From the NCBI GenBank assembly GCA_036375215.1, contig DASUSH010000037.1, positions 1 through 29,408 on the forward strand: DNA of 29,408 bases, in the 5' to 3' direction. The notes beneath the pieces are model-generated. The model had not been told where the DNA came from. It saw nothing but the letters and a program-made list of their open reading frames with translations, and made no database searches. Below are positions 24,152 through 29,408 of this stretch, one piece after another (position 1 is the stretch's first letter; the number at the start of each line of letters is the position of its first letter). A program made the translations under genes and the position numbers. The stretch is from DASUSH01 sp036375215. GTDB taxonomy: Bacteria; Actinomycetota; Thermoleophilia; Solirubrobacterales; 70-9.

Positions 24152-24433
24152 ATGACCAAGGCTGAGTTCGTCGACCGCATCGCCGCGGACGACCGCATCG
24201 AGTCGAAGAAGCAGGCGTCCGACGCGGTTGAGGCCGTGCTCGACGGGATCACGGATTCCCTCAAGTCGGGCGACGCCGTCAACTTCACCGGCTTCGGCAA
24301 GTTCCACGTCGCCGAGCGCGGACAGCGCCAGGGCGTCAACCCGCGGACCGGCGAGCGCATCACGATCCCGGGCGGCAAGGTGCCGAAGTTCTCCGCCGGC
24401 GCCGGCCTCAAGTCCGCCGTCAAGGGAAGCTAG
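24152..24433 (+). CDS. hup: HU-family DNA-binding protein
   Basis: A 93-residue protein, the usual HU length. MTKAEFVDRIA opens the helical dimerisation region, and NFTGFGKFHVAERGQRQGVNPRTGERITIPGGKVPKFSAG contains the beta-arm with the RxGxNPxTGE.I.IP signature, split here by R58-ish and the prolines that insert into the minor groove. HU bends and compacts the nucleoid and is made at high level, which agrees with the strong Shine-Dalgarno (GGAAAGGA) and extended -10 upstream. No clear terminator follows; the pyrF frame becomes visible about 20 bases after the TAG, so the two may be cotranscribed. Confidence 0.96.
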   Translation: MTKAEFVDRIAADDRIESKKQASDAVEAVLDGITDSLKSGDAVNFTGFGKFHVAERGQRQGVNPRTGERITIPGGKVPKFSAGAGLKSAVKGS

Positions 24434-24450
24434 CTCCCGTTCCGGAGGAT

Positions 24451-25344
24451 TCGAAGCCGAGCTTCGCGGACCGGCTCGCCGCCGCCGTCAGGGCGCGCGG
24501 CAGCCAGGTCTGCCTCGGCCTCGACCCCGACCCCGCCCGGATCGACCCGGGCGTGGCCGGGGGCGACGGTGATCCCGCCGCCCGCGCGGCGGACGACGTC
24601 GCCCGTCACTGCCGGTCGCTGATCGAGACAGCCGGCCCCGCCTGCGTCGCGGCGAAGCCCCAGCTCGCCTGCTTCGAGCGCCTCGGGGCGCCGGGCTGGG
24701 CGGCGCTCGCCGCGACCGTCGCCGCCGCGCGCGAGGCCGGCCTGCTGGTGATCGCCGACGGCAAGCGCGGCGACGTGCCGGTCAGCGCGGCCGCCTACGG
24801 GCAGGCGCTCGTCGGCTCCACGCCGACGCCTTACGGCGGCGTCGACGGCCTCGGCGCCGACGCGTTCACCGCCAACCCGCTGCTCGGCGCCGACGCGCTC
24901 GACGCGCTCGTCGACGCCGCCGAGGCGGCGTCCGCCGGCGTCTTCGCCCTGGTGCGGACGTCGAACCCCGGCGCCGCCGACGTCCTCGACCTGCCCGCCC
25001 CCGAGCGCCCGCTGCACGAGGCGCTCGCCCGGCTCGTCGCCGCGCGCGCCGGCCGGCTCGCGGGCGCGGCGGAGGGCGAGGGTCTCTCGGGGATGGGCGC
25101 CGTCACGGGCGCCACCGAGCCCCGCTTCCTCGCCCGCCTGCGCGAGCTGATGCCCGAGGCCGTCTTCCTGCTGCCGGGGGTCGGCGCCCAGGGTGGCGAC
25201 CCGGGCGCGCTTGGCGCCGCCTTCTCCGGCCATCCGGCCTCGGCGATCGTCACCGCCTCTCGCTCGATCGCCGGCGCCGACGACCCGCGCGCCGCCGCCG
25301 AGCGGATCCGCGAGACCGTCGCAAGCGTCGCTCCAGCGAGCTGA
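24451..25344 (+). CDS. pyrF: Orotidine 5'-phosphate decarboxylase (type 2), start uncertain
   Basis: OMP decarboxylase, the last step of UMP synthesis. SFADRLAAAVRARGSQ precedes CLGLDPDP (Asp contacts the substrate ribose), then KPQLACFE, VIADGKRGDV with the catalytic Lys-Asp array, and LLPGVGAQGGDPGAL near the phosphate site. The layout is the type 2 (mycobacterial) form of about 270-290 residues. The frame has no ATG, GTG, TTG or CTG between the stop at about 24229 and GTG 24553, and 24553 would remove the essential GLDP segment. GGAGG at 24444-24448 lies where a ribosome-binding site should be, so translation probably begins near 24454-24460 at an unusual codon, or the sequence has an error. 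The start given is nominal. Confidence 0.88.
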   Translation, partial: SKPSFADRLAAAVRARGSQVCLGLDPDPARIDPGVAGGDGDPAARAADDVARHCRSLIETAGPACVAAKPQLACFERLGAPGWAALAATVAAAREAGLLVIADGKRGDVPVSAAAYGQALVGSTPTPYGGVDGLGADAFTANPLLGADALDALVDAAEAASAGVFALVRTSNPGAADVLDLPAPERPLHEALARLVAARAGRLAGAAEGEGLSGMGAVTGATEPRFLARLRELMPEAVFLLPGVGAQGGDPGALGAAFSGHPASAIVTASRSIAGADDPRAAAERIRETVASVAPAS

Positions 25345-25369
25345 AACCGGCGGCTTGGGGCTCGCTTCC

Positions 25370-25375
25370 CCGTAG
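25370..25375 (+). promoter_or_regulatory. -10 (TAGCAT) for the LysM gene
   Basis: TAGCAT fits TANNNT, 11 or so bases before ATG 25390, in the gap after pyrF. No ribosome-binding site is apparent. Confidence 0.4.
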
Positions 25376-25389
25376 CATCTCCGATCCCG

Positions 25390-25752
25390 ATGAAGCAGGA
25401 ACCGCGGAGGGGGAGGTGGATCGTGCGCCTGCTGGCGGCGCTCGCGCTCGTCGCCGCCCTCGTCGCGGTCGCGGTCGTCGTGACCAGCTCGCTCGACGGC
25501 AAGGACGGGGGCGGCGGCAAGAAGAAGAAGGACAAGACCGAGATCGCCGGCTGCAAGCCCGAGTTCGAGAACGCGGTCGAAGCGGGCTACTACATCGTCC
25601 AGGAGGACGACCTGCTCAGCCTGATCTCGCAGCGCACCTGCGTCGAGGACGAGGAGCTCGCCCGCCTGAACCCGGAGGTCGACCCGCAAGCCCTCGCGCC
25701 CGGCCAGTGCATCAGCCTGGAAGAGAAGGGCTGCGAGAACCGCGAGACCTGA
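25390..25752 (+). CDS. Membrane-anchored LysM-domain protein
   Basis: A 120-residue protein. A basic N-terminus (MKQEPRRGRW) precedes one helix (about 11-33), then a glycine/lysine-rich linker (40-50), then an external domain. GYYIVQEDDLLSLISQRTCVEDEELARLNPEVDPQALAPGQCISL (split between 66 and 110) fits a LysM fold of about 45 residues, with the typical D-x-L-xx-I and LN-P. Four cysteines (55, 84, 107, 115) in the external part could form two disulphides. LysM domains bind peptidoglycan sugars, so a wall-associated role is likely, in line with the carboxypeptidase that follows. The exact function is unknown. Confidence 0.8.
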   Translation: MKQEPRRGRWIVRLLAALALVAALVAVAVVVTSSLDGKDGGGGKKKKDKTEIAGCKPEFENAVEAGYYIVQEDDLLSLISQRTCVEDEELARLNPEVDPQALAPGQCISLEEKGCENRET

Positions 25753-25775
25753 TCGCGACCTGCGGGCTCCCGGCC

Positions 25776-25781
25776 TAGCCT
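25776..25781 (+). promoter_or_regulatory. -10 (TAGCCT) for the carboxypeptidase gene
   Basis: TAGCCT fits TANNNT and lies 11 bases before ATG 25793, within the 40-base gap after the LysM gene. The transcript would have a very short leader. Confidence 0.4.
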
Positions 25782-25792
25782 CTTCGGCTTCG

Positions 25793-27001
25793 ATGCCTTC
25801 GCTTCGCCTCCGCGCGCTCGCGCTCGCCTGCTTCGCCTTCGCCCTCCTCGCCCCGTCCGCGGCGGCGAAGCCCGCCGAACCGCCGCAGCCCGCCGCCGAG
25901 GCCTGGATCCTGATCGACGCCCGCGACGGCGAGCGGCTCGCGGCCGACGACGCGACCGACCAGCGCTCGATCGCGAGCGCGACCAAGCTGATGACCGCCT
26001 ACCTCGCGCTGCGCGAGAGGGACCTCGACAGGCGCGTGCCGGCCCCGGCCTACCAGGCGCTCGCCGCCGAGTCCCTGCTCGGGCTCGAGGCGGGGGAGCG
26101 GATCAGCTATCGCGAGCTGATCTACGCCCTGATCCTGGCGAGCGCCAACGACGGCGCGGTCACCGTCGCCGAGGGCGTGAGCGGCTCGGTCGACCGCTTC
26201 GTCGGCAAGATGAACGCGACCGCCGAGCGGCTGGGGCTGGAGGACACGAGCTACGCCAACCCGATCGGCCTCGACGAGCCCGGCAACTACTCGACGGCCG
26301 CGGACCTGGCGAAGCTGGCGACGATCCTGCTCGAGGACGACTTCTTCCGCAAGGTCGCCGACACCGAGGCGCACACGGTGAAGACCGACCGCGCCTCCCG
26401 CCCGATCGTCACCCGTGACGATCTGCTCACCCGCGTCCCCTGGGTGACCGGCGTCAAGACCGGGTTCACGGGCGAGGCGGGCAACGTCCTCGTCGGCGCG
26501 GGCGAGCGGGAGGGCACCCGCCTGATCGCCGTCGTCCTCGGCGCGCCCAGCGAGGCCGCCCGCGACGACGGCGTCCTCTCGCTGCTCGAGTACGGGTTCT
26601 CGCTCTACCGCCCGGAGGCGGCGGTGCGCGGCCGCGAGGCGCTTGCCGATCCGCCGGTCGACTCCGGCGGCACCGTCGAGCTCCTCGCGCGCCGCCCGGT
26701 CACGGTTTCGGTGCGCCGCGACCAGGAAGTCGAGACCGCCGTCGACGCGCCCGCAGAGCTGGAGGGGCCGGTGCGCCGCGGCGAGCGTTTGGGCTCGGTC
26801 GAGGTCACGGTGGACGGCCGCCCGGCGGGCTCGTCGCCGCTCATCGCCGCCCGCGCCGCCCCCGCGCCCTCGCTCGGCGACGGCGTCCGCAACAACTTCC
26901 CTACGCTTGCCGTGGTGGGAGGGGCCCTGATCGTGATAGTCCTAGCCGTCGTGATCGTCCGCAGGACGAGACGTGTGGAGGGGAGAGGAGCAACCCGGTG
27001 A
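25793..27001 (+). CDS. D-alanyl-D-alanine carboxypeptidase (penicillin-binding protein, S11)
   Basis: A 402-residue serine peptidase of family S11 (DacA/DacF type). A signal peptide (MPSLRLRALALACFAFALLA, likely cleaved after the Ala-rich PSAAA) is followed by the catalytic triad motifs: SATK (S62, K65), SAN (117-119) and KTG (222-224). A C-terminal helix at about 368-390 with basic RRTRR tail anchors the enzyme to the membrane. It trims the terminal D-Ala from pentapeptides, limiting crosslinking. GTGA overlap with the next gene (stop 26999-27001, start 26998) implies translational coupling with the sugar kinase. Confidence 0.93.
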   Translation: MPSLRLRALALACFAFALLAPSAAAKPAEPPQPAAEAWILIDARDGERLAADDATDQRSIASATKLMTAYLALRERDLDRRVPAPAYQALAAESLLGLEAGERISYRELIYALILASANDGAVTVAEGVSGSVDRFVGKMNATAERLGLEDTSYANPIGLDEPGNYSTAADLAKLATILLEDDFFRKVADTEAHTVKTDRASRPIVTRDDLLTRVPWVTGVKTGFTGEAGNVLVGAGEREGTRLIAVVLGAPSEAARDDGVLSLLEYGFSLYRPEAAVRGREALADPPVDSGGTVELLARRPVTVSVRRDQEVETAVDAPAELEGPVRRGERLGSVEVTVDGRPAGSSPLIAARAAPAPSLGDGVRNNFPTLAVVGGALIVIVLAVVIVRRTRRVEGRGATR

Positions 27002-27954
27002 TCCTCACGGTCACCCTCAACGCCGCGATCGACCGCACCGTCGCGGTCCCGAACTTCCACCTCGGCCACCGCCACCGCGCGGTCGAGGCGCGCACCGTCG
27101 CGGGCGGCAAGGGCGTCAACGTCGCGCGCGCCCTGAAGCTGCTCGGCCGTCCCGTGATCGCGACGGGCCTCTCGGGGGGGCCGACCGGCTCGCGGATCCT
27201 CGAGCGCCTCGCCGAGGAGTCGATCCTCAACGACTTCACCCAGATCTCCGAGGAGTCACGGACGAACCTCGCGGTCGTCGATCCGACCTCCGGCCAGCAG
27301 ACCGAGATCAACGAGCGCGGCCCGGCGGTCGCGCCGGAGGAGTTGGAGCGCTTCATCGAGAAGCTCCTGTACCTCGCCCAGGGCGCCGAGTTCTGCGTCG
27401 TGGCCGGCAGCGTCCCGCCCGGCCTCGAGCCGGGCGTCTACGGGCGGCTCGTCAGCGAGCTTCGCGGCCTCGGGGTCCCGACCCTGCTCGACACCGACGG
27501 CGAGCCGATGCGGCTCGGCCTCCGCGCGGGCCCCGACGTCGTCGCCCCGAACGAGCTTGAGGCCGAGCAGGCGGTCGGGCACGAGTTCAGCGACGCCGGC
27601 GACCTCGCGCTCGGCCTCGGGGGGCTGCTCGAGATGGGGGCGCACGACGCGATCGTCACCCGCGCCAACGGCTGCGTCGCGATCCTCGGCGAGAACGGCG
27701 GGCGCCGCCGCTACGAGGTCGAGATCGAGCCGCTCGATCCGGTCGCGACGGTCGGCTCCGGCGACGCCTTCGTCGCCGGCTACATCTCGGCCCGGTTCCT
27801 CGGCGCCCATGGACCGGACGCGCTCGCCTACGGGGTCGCCTGCGGCGCCGAGTCGACCCAGCACTTCGGCGCCGGTGAGATCTCCCCGGCCGAGGTCGAG
27901 CGGCTGCTCTCGAAGGTCCAGGTGCGCGAGCTCGAGGTTCCGGCGCCGGCCTGA
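26998..27954 (+). CDS. PfkB-family sugar kinase, probably 1-phosphofructokinase
   Basis: A 318-residue ribokinase-fold kinase. GTG 26998 overlaps the upstream stop, with GGAGGGGAGAGGAG just before it as a strong ribosome-binding site. TLNAAIDRT opens the protein (most 1-phosphofructokinases have TLNPAID), AGGKGVNVARAL carries the PfkB signature 1, and VGSGDAFVAGY carries signature 2 with the catalytic Asp256. This combination is typical of FruK/LacC/Pfk2 enzymes, which phosphorylate fructose-1-phosphate, tagatose-6-phosphate or fructose-6-phosphate. No PTS genes are near, so a fructose-6-phosphate (PfkB-type) role is also possible. An intrinsic terminator 100 bases downstream would end this transcript. 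Confidence 0.87.
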   Translation: MILTVTLNAAIDRTVAVPNFHLGHRHRAVEARTVAGGKGVNVARALKLLGRPVIATGLSGGPTGSRILERLAEESILNDFTQISEESRTNLAVVDPTSGQQTEINERGPAVAPEELERFIEKLLYLAQGAEFCVVAGSVPPGLEPGVYGRLVSELRGLGVPTLLDTDGEPMRLGLRAGPDVVAPNELEAEQAVGHEFSDAGDLALGLGGLLEMGAHDAIVTRANGCVAILGENGGRRRYEVEIEPLDPVATVGSGDAFVAGYISARFLGAHGPDALAYGVACGAESTQHFGAGEISPAEVERLLSKVQVRELEVPAPA

Positions 27955-27996
27955 TCGGCGGCGCCCGGAGCGCCCCGGATTTGCCGGCCCTGCCGC

Positions 27997-28005
27997 TGTT
28001 ATCAT
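27997..28005 (+). promoter_or_regulatory. Extended -10 (TGTTATCAT) upstream of the terminated short RNA
   Basis: TG-N-TATCAT is a close match to an extended -10 and resembles the HU promoter at 24107. It sits in the pfkB-guaB3 gap and would start transcription near 28011-28012, 40 bases before a terminator hairpin. Confidence 0.45.
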
Positions 28006-28010
28006 CGCCG

Positions 28011-28078
28011 AGGCCTTGGAAATCCGGGCCTCAAGCCGCAAATCGCGCACTTTCGGCCCCTCGTCGAGGGGCCTTTTT
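28011..28078 (+). ncRNA. Candidate short terminated RNA or leader upstream of guaB3
   Basis: From the predicted start near 28011 to the end of the T-run, about 68 bases. Hairpin 1 pairs GAGGCC (28010-28015) with GGCCTC (28027-28032). Hairpin 2 is the intrinsic terminator. A-rich spacer TTGGAAATCC lies in the first loop. No riboswitch class is recognised. It may be a small RNA, or this could simply be the pfkB terminator with a promoter-like match by chance. A separate promoter for guaB3 follows it. Confidence 0.3.
28055..28078 (+). terminator. Intrinsic terminator
   Basis: GGCCCCTC (28055-28062), loop GTC, GAGGGGCC (28066-28073), then five T (28074-28078). A perfect 8-bp G+C stem with a T-run; the only classical one seen in the window. 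It ends transcription from the carboxypeptidase-kinase operon and any short RNA started near 28011. Confidence 0.85.
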
Positions 28079-28094
28079 CGTCCGCGAGCACGCC

Positions 28095-28121
28095 TAGCGT
28101 GGGGCCTTCCGTCGAGGAGGT
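28095..28121 (+). promoter_or_regulatory. -10 (TAGCGT) and Shine-Dalgarno (GAGGAGGT) of guaB3
   Basis: TAGCGT (28095-28100) fits TANNNT and GAGGAGGT (28114-28121) is a strong ribosome-binding site 10 bases before GTG 28132. The in-frame GTG at 28099 lies in the -10 itself, so it is an unlikely start. Confidence 0.5.
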
Positions 28122-28131
28122 AGCCGACAGC

Positions 28132-29340
28132 GTGGAAGTCGAGATCGGACGTGGGAAGAAGGGTCGCCGAGCTTTCGGGTTCGACGACATCGCGATCGTG
28201 CCGTCCCGGCGCACCCGGGACCCCGACGACATCGACATCACCTGGACGCTGGGCCCGTACCGGTTCGACCTGCCCCTGCTCGCCTCGGCGATGGATGGGG
28301 TGGTGAGCCCGCGGACCGCGGTCGAGGTCAACCGGCTCGGCGGGCTCGGGGTCCTCAACCTCGAGGGCATCTGGTCCCGCTACGAGGACCCGGACGCCAA
28401 GCTCGACGAGATCGCCGCCGCGTCCCCGGAGGTCGCGACGCGCCTCATGCAGGAGGTCTACACCGAGCCGGTCAAGCCCGAGCTGATCGCCCGCCGGGTC
28501 GAGGAGATCAAGGCCGAGGGCGCCGTCGCCTGCGGCTCCTTCACCCCGCAGAAGGTCGCGGAGTGGCACGAGATCGCCCTCGAGGCCGGCCTCGACATCC
28601 TGGTCGTCCAGGGCACCGTGATCTCCGCCGAGCACGTCTCCTCGAAGGAGGACGGGGTGCTCAACCTGAAGGAGTTCATCGCCGACTGCGCGGTCCCGTG
28701 CATCGTCGGCGGCTGCGCCTCCTACTCGACCGGGCTGCACCTGATGCGCACCGGCGCCGTCGGCGTCCTCGTCGGGGTCGGCCCCGGCGCCGCCTGCACG
28801 ACGCGCGGCGTGCTCGGGATCGGCGTCCCGCAGGCGACGGCGATCGCCGACGTCGCCGCGGCGCGCTCCCAGCACATGCTCGAGACCGGCGAGTACGTGA
28901 ACGTGATCGCCGACGGCGGCATGCGGACCGGGGGCGACGTCTCCAAGGCGGTCGCCTGCGGCGCCGACGCGGTCATGATCGGCTCGCCGCTCGCCCGCGC
29001 CGAGGAGGCGCCCGGCCGCGGCTACCACTGGGGGATGGCGACCTTCCATCCCTCGCTCCCACGCGGCACGCGGGTGGCGACGGTCCAGGACGGCACCCTC
29101 GAGCAGATCCTGCTCGGGCCGGCGAACGAGAACGACGGCACCTTCAACCTGATGGGGGCGCTGCGGACCTCGATGGCCACCTGCGGCTACGAGGACATCC
29201 CCTCGTTCCACCGCGCCGAGGTGATGGTCGCTCCCTCGCTTCAGACCGAGGGCAAGGCGCTCCAGCGCCAGCAGTCGGTCGGAATGGGCTCGAACGGCCG
29301 CTCGGCCGTCGCCAACGGCGTGGGTGTCGCGGACGACTGA
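28132..29340 (+). CDS. guaB3: IMP dehydrogenase-related protein, GuaB3 type
   Basis: A 402-residue IMPDH/GMPR-fold protein from GTG 28132, whose N-terminus (VEVEIGRGKKGRRAF, DDIAIVPSRRTRDPDDI) matches that of actinobacterial GuaB3 proteins. There are no CBS domains; the polypeptide goes directly from the first part of the TIM barrel (RLGGLGVLNLEG) onward. GVGPGAACTTRGVLG holds the catalytic loop with Cys222, and VIADGGMRTGGDVSKAVACGADAVMIG is the phosphate-binding segment. The family acts in guanine nucleotide metabolism; whether GuaB3 makes XMP from IMP or runs a GMP reductase reaction is not settled from sequence. The TGA overlaps the next ATG (TGATG). Confidence 0.92.
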   Translation: MEVEIGRGKKGRRAFGFDDIAIVPSRRTRDPDDIDITWTLGPYRFDLPLLASAMDGVVSPRTAVEVNRLGGLGVLNLEGIWSRYEDPDAKLDEIAAASPEVATRLMQEVYTEPVKPELIARRVEEIKAEGAVACGSFTPQKVAEWHEIALEAGLDILVVQGTVISAEHVSSKEDGVLNLKEFIADCAVPCIVGGCASYSTGLHLMRTGAVGVLVGVGPGAACTTRGVLGIGVPQATAIADVAAARSQHMLETGEYVNVIADGGMRTGGDVSKAVACGADAVMIGSPLARAEEAPGRGYHWGMATFHPSLPRGTRVATVQDGTLEQILLGPANENDGTFNLMGALRTSMATCGYEDIPSFHRAEVMVAPSLQTEGKALQRQQSVGMGSNGRSAVANGVGVADD

Positions 29341-29408
29341 TGAGCGCCGAGCCGGCAGCCTCGACCGCGGAGCGGGATCCGGCCGCCGAGGCGGAGGACC
29401 CCGGCGCC
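29340..29408 (+). CDS. Start of a downstream gene, cut by window edge
   Basis: ATG 29340 overlaps the guaB3 stop (TGATG) and 23 codons are open to the window end (MSAEPAASTAERDPAAEAED, then PGA). The stretch is Ala/Glu-rich and looks like a disordered N-terminal extension. The gene after guaB3 in actinobacteria is often guaA, the GMP synthase, but nothing here proves it. Confidence 0.4.
   Translation, partial: MSAEPAASTAERDPAAEAEDPGA

Noticed and set aside
24424..24438. Palindrome around the HU stop as a terminator
   Set aside because: Short GGGA/TCCC stem with a small loop and no T-run.
24422..24460. Programmed frameshift making an HU-PyrF fusion
   Set aside because: A -1 shift would join the frames, but there is no slippery heptamer and no stimulating structure, and HU has its normal length.
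28099..28131. GTG 28099 as the start of guaB3
   Set aside because: It lies in the -10 hexamer TAGCGT; GTG 28132 has a strong ribosome-binding site and fits the family N-terminus.
27256..29211. A 651-codon minus-strand open frame across the sugar kinase and guaB3
   Set aside because: Crosses the terminator and two well-recognised genes; composition is shadow-like.
1..29408. tRNA, rRNA, CRISPR array, transposase or integrase genes
   Set aside because: None seen on either strand; the only element-like structure is the inverted repeat at 16325-16489, which encodes no transposase.

Overview
The window is very G+C-rich (by eye about three quarters) and densely coding on both strands. It uses ATG, GTG and TTG starts, and many genes begin a few bases after a TANNNT -10 hexamer, as in leaderless actinobacterial transcripts. 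A GuaB3-type IMP dehydrogenase relative, a mycobacterial-type OMP decarboxylase and the overall composition point to a high-GC actinobacterium. A deep lineage such as Thermoleophilia (Solirubrobacterales/Gaiellales) is my best guess, but it is an inference and no rRNA or other marker is present to test it.

Positions 1 to about 24050 hold an accessory cell-surface glycan locus. It has six glycosyltransferase (GT) genes of the cytosolic GT2/GT4 types (one a GT2-GT4 fusion cut by the left edge), one GtrB/DPM-synthase-like polyprenyl-phosphate GT2 with two membrane helices, two large paralogous multi-membrane-span GT-C-like proteins, a Wzx-type flippase and an FAD-dependent oxidoreductase. Eight genes carry nine methyltransferase domains, including FkbM, two TylF/macrocin-type domains (one fused to a second methyltransferase) and a zinc-ribbon methyltransferase. 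A reasonable model: GT2/GT4 enzymes assemble a lipid-linked oligosaccharide inside the cell, methyltransferases decorate it, the flippase exports it, and the GT-C proteins add sugars outside from polyprenyl-phosphate donors made by the GtrB-like enzyme. No polymerase, ABC exporter, polyketide synthase or nucleotide-sugar synthesis gene is visible here.

Positions 24100 to 29408 are housekeeping and run on the + strand: HU, pyrF, a small LysM membrane protein, a D-Ala-D-Ala carboxypeptidase overlapping a PfkB-family sugar kinase, then an intrinsic terminator, guaB3, and the start of another gene.

Points worth a second look: a 165-bp imperfect inverted repeat whose ends coincide with the -10 regions of two divergent promoters (16325-16489); a 48-bp amber-bounded minigene flanked by 12-bp repeats between a GT2 and a GT4 in the same frame (8441-8500); a short terminated transcription unit before guaB3 (28000-28078); a pyrF with no canonical start codon in its frame; and a GT2 pair lacking the usual DDGS nucleotide-binding motif.
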